A stretch of DNA of 12,422 nucleotides from JBJKRF01 sp046704785 (GCA_046704785.1 JBJKRF010000097.1:1-12422); one strand, 5' to 3'. Shown: positions 1 to 7,221, counted from the stretch's first letter. The notes: generated from the letters alone by a model not told the origin. A program made the numbers and translations.

Positions 1-153
1 TAATTTCAACCTGCATTTGACGATCAAAGCTCGTTTCTGTAGGAAAAAGCCATATATAGGGCTGTGTGAAACCAGTATGTTCATGAAATTTGTAAAGCTG
101 ATCTTGGCTGAATGTGAACCGTGCCAACCATTTGTGTATTGGAAGGAGAAAGA

Positions 154-1968
154 ATGTCTCACCAAGGAGCGCAGGAACGTTACGAAGATACGAAACTCTT
201 CCGTATCCGTCACTCGGCGGCGCACATCATGGCGCAGGCCGTACTGGAATTCTACCCCGGCACAAAGTACACCATCGGCCCACCGGTGGAAAACGGCTTC
301 TATTATGACTTCGATCTGCCGGAACCCCTCACGCAGGAAGACCTGGAAAAGATCGAAAAGCGTATGCGCCAGATCATCGCCGGACATCATGAGTTCAAGA
401 AGACCGTTATCTCCGCCGACGAGGCTCGCCAGATATTCAAAGACCAGCCCTACAAGTTGGAACTGATCGACGGGCTCGAAAAAGGCGGATTGGACGAATA
501 CGGCAATCCGCTCAAGGAGAAGCCCGACATCTCCATCTACCAGCACGATACGTTCACAGACCTGTGCCGCGGGCCGCACGTCGAGAACACGCAGCAGATC
601 AATCCCTCGGCGCTCAAGTTGATGTCTGTGGCGGGCGCATACTGGCGCGGCGACGAGCACAACAAAATGTTGACGCGCATCTACGGGACGGTCTGGGAAA
701 AACCCCAGGAGCTGAAAAACTACTTGCAGATGCTCGAAGAAGCCAAAAAGCGCGATCACCGCAAGCTGGGCAAGGAATTGGAGATTTTCATCTTCGACGA
801 CGAGGTGGGCCCCGGCCTGCCACTTTGGCTACCGAACGGCGGCATCCTGATCGAGGAGTTGGAGAAGTTGGCCAAGGAGATGGAGGATAAGGCCGGTTAC
901 AGCCGCGTGCGCACACCGAATCTGACGAAGGAAGACCTGTTCCTGCGTTCAGGACACCTGCCCTACTATGCCGAAAGCATGTACCCGCCTATGGAACTGG
1001 AAGGCGTGAAATACTACGTCAAACCGATGAACTGCCCGATGCACCACAAAATTTTCGGCGCGCGACCACGTTCCTACCGCGAACTGCCCATCCGCCTGGC
1101 GGAATACGGCACGTGCTATCGCTACGAGAAATCGGGAGAACTGTTCGGTTTAATGCGCGTGCGCTCGATGCAGATGAACGACGCGCACATCTACTGCTCG
1201 GAGGAACAGTTCGAGCAGGAGTTCCTGGCAGTCGTCGATCTGTACAAGAAGTATTTCGACTTGTTCGGCATCGACAAATACGTGATGCGCCTGTCGCTGC
1301 ACGCCAAGGAGGGCCTCGGCAAGAAATATATCGATAACGAGCGCCTGTGGTTGAAGACGGAAGACATGGTGCGACGGGCCATGCAACACGGCAACGTTCC
1401 GTACGTCGAAGCGGAGAACGAAGCGGCTTTCTATGGGCCAAAGATCGACGTCCAGATTTGGAGCGCGATCGGACGCGAGTTCACGCTGGCGACGAACCAG
1501 GTGGATTTCGCCCAGCCGGGACGCTTCAACCTGACCTTCGTCAACAAGGACGGCGCGGAAGAGATGCCGCTGTGCATCCATCGCGCGCCGCTCAGCACAC
1601 ACGAACGCATGATCGGATTTTTGATCGAACACTACGCCGGAGCTTTCCCGGTCTGGTTGGCGCCGGAACAGGTGCGTGTGATTCCCATCACGGATGGGCA
1701 GAACGAATACGCCGAACAGATCGCGGCGCAGTTGCGCCAGCAGGGCATACGCATCAGCGCCGATCTGGGCGCGGAGCGCATGAACGCCAAGATTCGCAGC
1801 GCGCAGTTGATGAAGGTGCCGTATATGCTGGTGGTTGGCGGCAACGAGCAACAGGCCGGAACGGTTTCGCTGCGTGTGCGCGACGGCAGCCAGCAGAACA
1901 ACATCCCGCTGGAGACGTTTGCGGCGCGTGTGACGGAAAAAATCGCTTCGCGGGCAAGCGAGCTGTGA
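154..1968 (+). CDS. thrS: Threonyl-tRNA synthetase lacking the TGS domain
   Basis: Cytoplasmic class II aminoacyl-tRNA synthetase that charges tRNA-Thr and clears mischarged Ser-tRNA-Thr. The ATG at 154 is chosen because GGAAGGAGA (141-149) precedes it; the reading frame also allows a GTG at 121, and an in-frame TGA at 115-117 blocks anything longer. The product is 604 residues. The editing domain (about 15-185) keeps its four core residues: H20 and H24 in HSAAH, C138 and H142 in CRGPH. The catalytic domain (about 205-500) keeps the zinc ligands C294 (PMNCP), H345 (NDAHIYC) and H476 (IHRA). Motif 3 reads HRAPLSTHERM, with the invariant ER retained. The anticodon-binding domain is about 505-604. 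The N-terminal TGS domain of the E. coli enzyme (about 60 residues) is absent. The gene precedes infC-rpmI-rplT as in many bacteria, but a terminator and a new promoter separate them. Confidence 0.97.
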   Translation: MSHQGAQERYEDTKLFRIRHSAAHIMAQAVLEFYPGTKYTIGPPVENGFYYDFDLPEPLTQEDLEKIEKRMRQIIAGHHEFKKTVISADEARQIFKDQPYKLELIDGLEKGGLDEYGNPLKEKPDISIYQHDTFTDLCRGPHVENTQQINPSALKLMSVAGAYWRGDEHNKMLTRIYGTVWEKPQELKNYLQMLEEAKKRDHRKLGKELEIFIFDDEVGPGLPLWLPNGGILIEELEKLAKEMEDKAGYSRVRTPNLTKEDLFLRSGHLPYYAESMYPPMELEGVKYYVKPMNCPMHHKIFGARPRSYRELPIRLAEYGTCYRYEKSGELFGLMRVRSMQMNDAHIYCSEEQFEQEFLAVVDLYKKYFDLFGIDKYVMRLSLHAKEGLGKKYIDNERLWLKTEDMVRRAMQHGNVPYVEAENEAAFYGPKIDVQIWSAIGREFTLATNQVDFAQPGRFNLTFVNKDGAEEMPLCIHRAPLSTHERMIGFLIEHYAGAFPVWLAPEQVRVIPITDGQNEYAEQIAAQLRQQGIRISADLGAERMNAKIRSAQLMKVPYMLVVGGNEQQAGTVSLRVRDGSQQNNIPLETFAARVTEKIASRASEL

Positions 1969-2045
1969 ATCCTGACGAAACGGGCGCGGTGGCGGTGAGG
2001 GAATGCCGTACAAACGGAGTCAAACCCGGCCTGGGCCCGATTCCG

Positions 2046-2075
2046 ACGCAGGCGCGCGCTGCGCCCCTGCGTTTT
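2046..2075 (+). terminator. Intrinsic terminator of thrS
   Basis: ACGCAGG (2046-2052) pairs with CCTGCGT (2066-2072). Inside it GCGC (2054-2057) pairs with GCGC (2061-2064) around a GCT loop, with one C/C mismatch between the two stems. A short run of four T (2072-2075) follows. The stem is very stable but the T run is short, so termination may be partial. It sits 77 bases after the thrS stop and 13 bases before the infC promoter, which fits separation of the two units. Confidence 0.6.
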
Positions 2076-2087
2076 CCCATCAGTTTG

Positions 2088-2116
2088 TTGACGATTCCAT
2101 GCGCTCATGGTATTAT
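2088..2116 (+). promoter_or_regulatory. Sigma-70-type promoter for infC-rpmI-rplT
   Basis: The -35 box TTGACG (2088-2093) and the -10 box TATTAT (2111-2116) are 17 bases apart, each with five of six consensus matches. Transcription would start near 2122-2124, giving a leader of about 65 bases before the proposed infC start. Confidence 0.75.
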
Positions 2117-2129
2117 CAGCCCGCTAAAA

Positions 2130-2148
2130 AGCCAGCCGTGGGCTGGTT
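2130..2148 (+). promoter_or_regulatory. Hairpin in the infC leader
   Basis: AGCCAGCC (2130-2137) pairs with GGCTGGTT (2141-2148) around a GTG loop, eight pairs including one G-U. It lies a few bases after the predicted transcription start. No T run follows, so it is not a simple terminator. A weaker second hairpin, GTTTA (2153-2157) with TAAAC (2169-2173), abuts the ribosome binding site at 2176-2181. Roles such as mRNA protection or a ribosomal-protein binding site are inference. Confidence 0.5.
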
Positions 2149-2175
2149 GTGCGTTTATGTTATCGAGTTAAACAC

Positions 2176-2190
2176 AAGGAGACCAATATA
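2176..2190 (+). promoter_or_regulatory. infC ribosome binding site and ATA start codon
   Basis: AAGGAG (2176-2181) is followed by six bases and then ATA (2188-2190), in frame with infC. No ATG or TTG lies near the expected IF3 N-terminus. The only standard start upstream, GTG at 2149, has no Shine-Dalgarno sequence, falls at the edge of the leader hairpin and would add 13 residues that do not resemble IF3. Confidence 0.75.
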
Positions 2191-2745
2191 GCAGAGCAAG
2201 ATTTCCGAGTAAATGAAGCCATCCGGGTTCCCGAAGTACGCTTGATTGGGCCAACCGGAGAGAATGAGGGCGTCGTGCCTACCCGCCAGGCTTTGCAGAT
2301 TGCCCGCGAAGCCGATCTCGACTTGGTCGAGGTATCACCGAATGCCACGCCACCCGTCTGCCGGGTTTTGGATTTTGGAAAGTTCCTGTATGAGCGCGAG
2401 AAGAAGGAACGCGAGGCCAAGAAATCGCAGACCAAAATCGAGATGAAGGAAATTCGGCTGCGCCCGAAGACTAACGAACACCACCGCGGTTTCAAAGTGG
2501 AGGACGCTCGCCGTTGGTTGAGGCAAGGCCACAAAGTGCGTGTGACCATACGCTTCCGTGGCCGCGAAATGGATTACCCGGAAATTGCCCTCGAAGATCT
2601 GAAAGAGATTGCCCAAGCCTTGTCGGAAGAAGGCGTGGTCGAACAGGCGCCCATGATGGAAGGACGCACGATGTCGGTGGTGCTTGGCCCGGCCAAAACC
2701 AAGAAAAAGTCAGAATCCGAAAGTGCAGAGGGCGAAGCTTCCTGA
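2188..2745 (+). CDS. infC: Translation initiation factor IF-3
   Basis: IF-3 binds the 30S subunit, keeps 50S off and checks the start codon-initiator tRNA pairing. From the ATA start the product is 185 residues, close to the usual 170-180. The N-terminal domain shows FRVNEAIRVPEVRLIG and VCRVLDFGKFLYE. A basic, charged linker (KKEREAKKSQTKIEMKEIRLRP) leads to the C-terminal domain with GHKVRVTIRFRGREM. A short acidic and serine-rich tail ends the protein. infC is first of three genes in the classic infC-rpmI-rplT order, with 83 bases before rpmI. In E. coli infC starts on AUU and IF-3 represses its own mRNA by rejecting that codon; the ATA here suggests the same control, which is inference from this sequence. 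Confidence 0.96.
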   Translation: MAEQDFRVNEAIRVPEVRLIGPTGENEGVVPTRQALQIAREADLDLVEVSPNATPPVCRVLDFGKFLYEREKKEREAKKSQTKIEMKEIRLRPKTNEHHRGFKVEDARRWLRQGHKVRVTIRFRGREMDYPEIALEDLKEIAQALSEEGVVEQAPMMEGRTMSVVLGPAKTKKKSESESAEGEAS

Positions 2746-2828
2746 TCGAAACAGGTTTCCAAGGAACGTCCAATCCCGCGGGAGAACGTCCAGACCCGCG
2801 GTTAATTTTGCGAAAGGAGTAAGCCGTC

Positions 2829-3056
2829 GTGCCCCACAAGCCAAAAGCTGGGAAATACAAGCTCAAGACCCATAAGGCTACGTCGAAGCGTTTCCGCCTG
2901 ACCGGGTCTGGCGAACTCGTCCGTACGAAAGGTGGCAAAAGTCACCTGCGCCGCCGCACATCCAAACGGACCAAAGCCCTGTTGACAGAGATGGTGCCGG
3001 TTAAGGGTCGCGGAATTTTGAAACGCGTCCGCCGCCTCGTGCCCAATCTCAAATAG
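2829..3056 (+). CDS. rpmI: 50S ribosomal protein L35
   Basis: Small basic protein of the large ribosomal subunit. The 75-residue product shows the L35 pattern: LKTHKATSKRFRLTGSGELV, then GGKSHLRRRTSKRTK, and a basic tail KRVRRLVPNLK. Family members are usually about 65 residues; here the N-terminus is longer (MPHKPKAGKY before LKTHK). The start is GTG at 2829 after AAAGGAG (2813-2819), nine bases away. It lies between infC and rplT in the standard order. Confidence 0.95.
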   Translation: MPHKPKAGKYKLKTHKATSKRFRLTGSGELVRTKGGKSHLRRRTSKRTKALLTEMVPVKGRGILKRVRRLVPNLK

Positions 3057-3089
3057 GCCATCGTATTCGATTTTTATTTGCGACCGCCG

Positions 3090-3135
3090 GGTGTATGCAA
3101 CTGGCTGATGAGCGCTTCGACGTAACGCTCACACC
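3090..3135 (+). promoter_or_regulatory. Possible nested RNA fold ahead of rplT
   Basis: TGAGCG (3109-3114) pairs with CGCTCA (3126-3131) around an 11-base loop. Outside it GGTGT (3090-3094) can pair with ACACC (3131-3135), the two helices competing for base 3131. It lies in the 111-base gap between rpmI and rplT, upstream of the rplT ribosome binding site at 3153-3158. In other bacteria L20 represses this operon by binding leader or intergenic RNA that mimics its 23S site. A match to that RNA was not demonstrated, so this is a candidate only. Confidence 0.3.
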
Positions 3136-3167
3136 GACGCCCGGGGGCATGCAGGAGGCTCCAGGTA

Positions 3168-3512
3168 ATGCGTATTAAAGGTGGTCCTTACGGCTATCGC
3201 CGTCACAAGAAAGTTTTGAAGTTCACCAAAGGGCAGCGCGGCAGCAAGCATCTGCTCTTCCGGCGCGCCAACGAGGCTATGCTGAAGAGCCTGTTCTACG
3301 CCACGCGCGACCGCCGCATCCGCAAGCGCGATTTGCGCAAACTGTGGATCGCGCGCATCAACGCTGCGGCGCGCCTGAACGGCACCACGTACAGTCGCCT
3401 GATCGCCGCCATGAAAAAGGCCGAGATCACGCTCAACCGCAAGATGCTGGCCGACCTGGCTGTACGCGACCCGCAGGCCTTCGCCGTGGTCGTCAACCAG
3501 GCCAACAAATAA
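3168..3512 (+). CDS. rplT: 50S ribosomal protein L20
   Basis: L20 binds 23S rRNA early in large-subunit assembly and represses its own operon in several bacteria. The product has 114 residues, close to the family norm of 117-119. Recognisable stretches are RRHKKVLKFTKGQRGSKHLL in the basic N-terminal arm, YATRDRRIRKRDLRKLWIAR, INAAARLNGTTYSRLI, and LNRKMLADLAVRDPQAF in the C-terminal RNA-binding domain. The ATG at 3168 follows AGGAGG (3153-3158) with nine bases between. It is the last gene of the infC operon; pheS/pheT, which follow in E. coli, are absent. Confidence 0.96.
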   Translation: MRIKGGPYGYRRHKKVLKFTKGQRGSKHLLFRRANEAMLKSLFYATRDRRIRKRDLRKLWIARINAAARLNGTTYSRLIAAMKKAEITLNRKMLADLAVRDPQAFAVVVNQANK

Positions 3513-3528
3513 ACCACAAATCAAGACG

Positions 3529-3560
3529 AAAAAAAAGGACGGTTTTAGCCGTCCTTTTTT
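3529..3560. terminator. Bidirectional intrinsic terminator between rplT and radA
   Basis: GGACGG (3537-3542) pairs with CCGTCC (3549-3554) around a TTTTAG loop. Eight A precede the stem (3529-3536) and six T follow it (3555-3560), so each strand ends in a GC stem plus a T run. rplT ends 16 bases to the left on + and radA ends 39 bases to the right on -, so one hairpin can end both transcripts. Confidence 0.92.
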
Positions 3561-3599
3561 GATTCTCGTTATCGGGGCGCGCACAGCCCGTGCGCGTTT

Positions 3600-5027
3600 T
3601 CAGGCGACCTTTTTCCCCTTTGGCGCTTCGCGCTGCTCGACGGAGAACGCCGCGTCGAGGGCCTGGTGCAGGGAACGCGCTTCCACGATCTGAATATTCT
3701 CCGGCCAGGGTTCGGCCTTGCGCAAGCGCTTGGGCACAATGGCAACCTTAAAGCCCAGCTTGGCGGCCTCGCGCAGGCGCGTCTGCATCTGGCCCGGCAG
3801 GCGCAACTCCCCAGCCAACCCGATCTCGCCAATCAGCACCGCATCGGCCCGCACGGAGAGGTCGCGCATCGAGGAGGCAATTGCCGCCGCAATAGCCAGA
3901 TCGGCAGCGGGCTCGTCGATCTTGATGCCGCCCACCACGTTGACGAAGATGTCCTGGTCGGCCAGGCGCAAACCGAGGCGGCGCGCCAGCACGGCGGCGA
4001 TCATCAATAGGCGATTGTAGTCCACGCCGTTGGGCGTGCGCCGCGCGTTGCCAAACTGGGTGGCGGAGGTCAGGCCCTGGAGTTCGACCAGCAACGGACG
4101 CGTGCCTTCCATCGTCACGGCGATAGCCGAGCCGGGCGCATTGACCATGCGTTCGGCCAGGAAGGCCTCCGAGGGGTTGCTGATTTCGGCCAGACCGTCT
4201 TCGCGCATCTCGAACACGCCGACTTCCGCCGTCGCGCCGAAACGGTTCTTGACCGAACGCAGCAGGCGATAGGCTTGGAAACGGTCGCCTTCCAGGTAGA
4301 GCACCGTATCGACGATGTGTTCCAACACGCGCGGCCCGGCGATGGTGCCTTCCTTGGTCACGTGGCCGATGACGAAGACCGTGATCCCACTGGACTTGGC
4401 CAGTTCCCGCAGTTGCGATGAGCACTCGCGCACCTGCGAAATGGAGCCCGCCGATGAGTCCAGTTCAGGCAGGTAAACCGTCTGGATGGAATCGACCACC
4501 AACAGGTCCGGTTTGACCTCGCGCACGTGGTCGAGGAGCACGCCCAGATTGGTTTCGGTCACGAGATACAGATTCTCGGGGAGTCCTCTGCGACGCTGTT
4601 TGGTTCCCAGGCGCGTGGCGCGCATTTTGATCTGCCGCTCCGACTCTTCCCCGGAGACGTACAGTACGCGCCGCTCGCCGCCCATCTCCAGGGCCATCTG
4701 CAACAGGAGCGTGGATTTGCCGATGCCGGGATCGCCGCCCACCAGCACGATCGAGCCAGGGACGATGCCTCCGCCTAAAACACGCGCGAACTCGCTGATG
4801 GGCACCGGCAGGCGCTCTTCGGCGGCTGCACTGATCTCGCCAATGCGACGCGGTGTCGTGCGACCCGTCAGGCCGCGCGCAGCGTTGGGGGACTTGGCCG
4901 GCAGTTCCTCGTGGACAATTTCTTCGACCATGCTGTTGAACGCGCCGCACTGCGGGCATTTGCCCATGAAGGCCGCAGACACGCGCCCGCATTCCTGGCA
5001 GACGTAGCGACTGTACGATTTCGGCAT
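3600..5027 (-). CDS. radA: DNA repair ATPase RadA/Sms
   Basis: RadA is a RecA-like hexameric helicase that promotes branch migration in recombination and repair. Numbering from the ATG at 5027 (475 residues), the N-terminal zinc finger is C10-x2-C13-x10-C24-x2-C27. Walker A is GGDPGIGKST at 97-106, and Walker B is LLVVDS ending at D179-S180. The RadA-specific KNRFG motif is at 260-264. The C-terminal third is the Lon-like domain (VNVVGGIKIDEPAADLA, GEIGLAGELR). The start at 5027 is preferred over an in-frame GTG at 5033 because that GTG forms part of the likely Shine-Dalgarno sequence (GCGAGGTG). The gene has its own promoter and converges on rplT. An inverted repeat GCGCAGC (5043-5049) / GCTGCGC (5083-5089) lies in its leader. 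Confidence 0.97.
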   Translation of the reverse strand: MPKSYSRYVCQECGRVSAAFMGKCPQCGAFNSMVEEIVHEELPAKSPNAARGLTGRTTPRRIGEISAAAEERLPVPISEFARVLGGGIVPGSIVLVGGDPGIGKSTLLLQMALEMGGERRVLYVSGEESERQIKMRATRLGTKQRRRGLPENLYLVTETNLGVLLDHVREVKPDLLVVDSIQTVYLPELDSSAGSISQVRECSSQLRELAKSSGITVFVIGHVTKEGTIAGPRVLEHIVDTVLYLEGDRFQAYRLLRSVKNRFGATAEVGVFEMREDGLAEISNPSEAFLAERMVNAPGSAIAVTMEGTRPLLVELQGLTSATQFGNARRTPNGVDYNRLLMIAAVLARRLGLRLADQDIFVNVVGGIKIDEPAADLAIAAAIASSMRDLSVRADAVLIGEIGLAGELRLPGQMQTRLREAAKLGFKVAIVPKRLRKAEPWPENIQIVEARSLHQALDAAFSVEQREAPKGKKVA

Positions 5028-5096
5028 AAGCACCTCGCTCAGGCGCAGCGGGGAAGTGACTTGTCAGCGTAAACTTTGGTTGGCTGCGCTCCCCCA

Positions 5097-5105
5097 AGTA
5101 TAACA
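5097..5105 (-). promoter_or_regulatory. Extended -10 promoter for radA
   Basis: Read on the - strand the sequence is TGTTATACT: a TATACT -10 box preceded by the TGn extension. The region 17 bases further upstream does not resemble a -35 box, so the element would rely on the extended -10. Transcription would begin near 5090, about 60 bases ahead of the radA start. Confidence 0.5.
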
Positions 5106-5146
5106 GAATTTTTGTTCTAGTTAGTTTTGGTCGTCGCGCTCTGCGC

Positions 5147-5578
5147 CTAAATGGGAATGTCCGGAACCCAGATGTAACCGTCGCGGTCGCGGAGATGCGC
5201 CTCGCGCAACCCGTGCCCTTTGTCGGTGCTGGGAGAAAGCACCTCGAAGCCCAGCCGTCGGGCGGCTGCCTCGGCCCGGTCTGGCGGACAGCCGTGCAGG
5301 CGAAATTCGACGCCCGTTCCACGCGTCTGCACCGACGCAGCCTGACGCCCCATCGGGTGATTCTCGAAGGCATGGTCCGCGTGAAGCATCCACTCCGAGC
5401 CATAGCCGGAGCAGACCGCGAAGTCGGGATCGGCATAGACGACCTTGACGCCCAACACTTCACGCTGAAAAGCCAGGGCCGTTTCGATGTCCCTGACCAG
5501 GAGATTCAGGGTCAGCCCCCGCAATGACTGCCCGTATTCCTTTCCAGACATCCAAGGGTCGCCCGTCCGAAGTTTCAT
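5147..5578 (-). CDS. VOC-fold (glyoxalase/bleomycin-resistance-like) protein
   Basis: Single-chain vicinal-oxygen-chelate protein of 143 residues; the substrate is unknown. The first beta-alpha-beta unit opens with LTLNLLVRDIETALAFQREVLG, and the second with VEFRLHGCPPDRAEAAARRLG. The end, HLRDRDGYIWVPDIP, matches the usual VOC ending (RDPDGY-W). The start at 5578 is chosen for AAGGA four bases upstream; extension to 5638 would overlap the preceding gene. It follows the membrane-protein gene by 10 bases and is probably co-transcribed with it. Family members include glyoxalase-like enzymes, dioxygenases and drug-binding proteins, and nothing here selects among them. Confidence 0.8.
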   Translation of the reverse strand: MKLRTGDPWMSGKEYGQSLRGLTLNLLVRDIETALAFQREVLGVKVVYADPDFAVCSGYGSEWMLHADHAFENHPMGRQAASVQTRGTGVEFRLHGCPPDRAEAAARRLGFEVLSPSTDKGHGLREAHLRDRDGYIWVPDIPI

Positions 5579-5588
5579 GGTTTCCTTA

Positions 5589-6248
5589 TCAACACGAATG
5601 ATCAGCAGTTGACGATTTGCGGCGTGGTACAGAACCATTGCCTTTCTCTACATCGAGGTCGCGAAGATCTTTTTGGATAATAGTGCTGCTGTTAATAGAA
5701 ATACAGTGTCCAGTCAAATCGAAATCATAGGCGAAAGATTGCTTGAGTCCAAGCGAATCCTTGCAAGTAAGAGTAAGGCGAACTGTAACTCTTTCTCTCC
5801 TGTCTTGTGGGTTAGGTATACCAACCTCGGGTGCAAATTCTGCAGGAACTGTAAGAGGAACTTTGCCAACTTTATCTTTACTTGTAAATATGGTTCCGCC
5901 TGTCATTAATGACATACTTCTTTTCTCGCCAGGTCGAAGAGGAAGATTCCCGCGAAAAGATAATTGATGCGGCACCCCAGGAAGTGTGTCAGAGTAGGGG
6001 ATCATGGCACCCCAAACATCAGTCGCCACACCCGACCCAACATTTTCTATATCGATATCAATTTCTGTATTTTGGTTGCCTTGAATCTCTTTCAATGATG
6101 GAATTTTTGCTGGAATTAAAACTGGACGTACTTGCGCACGTTGAGCATCCCTCGCTTGCTGGACACTCAAGTAGGTAAAAAACGCTAAGATCAGAGTAGC
6201 AATAGCAACACCAATAGATACAATCTCAGTTATGTTTAGTAGAGTCAT
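5589..6248 (-). CDS. Hypothetical membrane-anchored protein, one N-terminal helix
   Basis: Not assigned to a named family. The 219-residue product opens with one hydrophobic segment at about residues 8-28 (IVSIGVAIATLILAFFTYLS). A polar stretch, QQARDAQRAQVRPVLIP, follows. The rest is a soluble, beta-rich domain with IDIENVGSGVATDVWG and later RVTVRLTLTCKDSLG, a pattern common in one-helix bacterial proteins of unknown role. The start at 6248 is preferred because the helix begins just after it; longer forms run into GC-rich sequence at the end of the previous gene, with no membrane-protein character. The supporting GGAG is 11 bases away, somewhat far. The gene is visibly more AT-rich than its neighbours, which suggests later acquisition. 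Confidence 0.7.
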   Translation of the reverse strand: MTLLNITEIVSIGVAIATLILAFFTYLSVQQARDAQRAQVRPVLIPAKIPSLKEIQGNQNTEIDIDIENVGSGVATDVWGAMIPYSDTLPGVPHQLSFRGNLPLRPGEKRSMSLMTGGTIFTSKDKVGKVPLTVPAEFAPEVGIPNPQDRRERVTVRLTLTCKDSLGLKQSFAYDFDLTGHCISINSSTIIQKDLRDLDVEKGNGSVPRRKSSTADHSC

Positions 6249-6285
6249 AACGTCGAAATCTCCAACATTTACCGCTCTAATCCCC

Positions 6286-7221
6286 TCACCCGTGCGGCGA
6301 CTTCTGTTCGCGGATGTGGTTGATGCGTGAAGGCTGGATGCCGACGGTGGAGGGCTGCACGGCGGCGACGCTCTGTTCATCCTTCACCGCGCGGGCCAGA
6401 TGTTTGACCATCACCGCCTGCCGCACGCCCGCCAACGCGCCCAGGTCGTCCAGCACCGGTTCCAGCCAGGCCTGGTACGAACGCACACACAGGTAGACGG
6501 GCCGTCCGCGCCGGTCGGGGAGATGGTTCAGCAGGCCGAGGATCTTTTCAGCCGGGTTGTTCACTTCGGGATGGATGACGGGAGTCAAGACGATGCCGCT
6601 GGCCCCGTAGCTGAGGCTGACGTAACCCCGTATATCGTCATTAAAACAGACCAGCCCCAGGGTGCGCTTGGGCGGCGGTTCGACCGGATGCAACAGCGTC
6701 GGGACGATCTGGTGATGCAGCGACTGCATGGCGGGCAAGTCCACGCTCTGCGCCCTGCGCCAGGAGGAAGACTTCCCCTTGGGGACGACCAGCGAACTCA
6801 AGTCCCAAATGCGCTGCCAGGCGTACACGGAGAATCCGGCCAGGCGCAGGGAGCGGAACGCGTCGGAACGTTCGTCCACTTCAGCAACAACGTGAAAAGC
6901 GCCCCATTTACCGGCCTCCACCGTCAGCATCTCCACCAGGCCGGGCAACGACGGGTCGTCGAGATGGCCCATCGGAGCCAGGTAGAGCAGGCGGGCATAG
7001 GTCTCGCCGCGGATGTGGGTAATTCCTCCCACCATCGGCTGCCCGTTGCCGTCGGCGATGGCCGTGTAGATATGCCGGGCCGGATTGAAGTAGGCCATAA
7101 AACTGGCCGCGCCCAACGGGTTTCCACGCGTCAGAAGACGGGCGGTGTCGAGGCTGATGACGCCGTCACGATAACGGTAGAGCGTGGGCAGGTCGAGCAG
7201 TTCGAGCGGGCGAACAGTCAT
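6286..7221 (-). CDS. GNAT-like acetyltransferase fold protein
   Basis: 311 residues, cytoplasmic. The N-terminal half looks like a GNAT domain: TVRPLELLDLPTLYRYR at the start, a strand AIADGNGQPMVGG, then YARLLYLAPMGH, and SDAFRSLRLAGFSVYAWQRIW, which is the usual 'F..LGF..Y..Q' GNAT ending. The clear acetyl-CoA loop (Q/R-x-x-G-x-G/A) is not visible, so the protein may be catalytically altered. The C-terminal half may be a second, diverged copy of the fold. No good Shine-Dalgarno sequence precedes the ATG at 7221. It lies 75 bases after pdxT on the same strand and is probably in the same transcript. A link to pyridoxal phosphate is suggested only by position. Confidence 0.65.
   Translation of the reverse strand: MTVRPLELLDLPTLYRYRDGVISLDTARLLTRGNPLGAASFMAYFNPARHIYTAIADGNGQPMVGGITHIRGETYARLLYLAPMGHLDDPSLPGLVEMLTVEAGKWGAFHVVAEVDERSDAFRSLRLAGFSVYAWQRIWDLSSLVVPKGKSSSWRRAQSVDLPAMQSLHHQIVPTLLHPVEPPPKRTLGLVCFNDDIRGYVSLSYGASGIVLTPVIHPEVNNPAEKILGLLNHLPDRRGRPVYLCVRSYQAWLEPVLDDLGALAGVRQAVMVKHLARAVKDEQSVAAVQPSTVGIQPSRINHIREQKSPHG

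Noticed and set aside
1..153. T-box riboswitch or promoter ahead of thrS
   Set aside because: No T-box antiterminator motif or terminator hairpin is visible. TTGACG at 17-22 has only a poor -10 candidate (TAGGAA, 40-45).
17..466. 149-codon + strand frame overlapping the start of thrS
   Set aside because: Its arginine- and serine-rich translation is a frame shadow of thrS, and the first 45 residues do not look like a displaced TGS domain.
1150..2013. 287-codon open frame on the - strand
   Set aside because: It lies opposite thrS, has low-complexity arginine- and histidine-rich translation and no ribosome binding site.
2149..2187. GTG start for infC at 2149
   Set aside because: It has no Shine-Dalgarno sequence, adds 13 residues unlike IF-3, and a much better placed SD serves the ATA at 2188.
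4361..4530. CACGTG cores inside radA as further parS sites
   Set aside because: Flanking bases do not match the TGTT/AACA arms of the consensus.
5579..5638. Longer N-terminus for the VOC protein
   Set aside because: It would overlap the end of the membrane-protein gene, and the extension is unlike VOC proteins; a ribosome binding site supports 5578.
6249..6380. Longer N-terminus for the one-helix membrane protein
   Set aside because: The added residues are GC-rich, serine/proline-rich and overlap the end of the GNAT-like gene.
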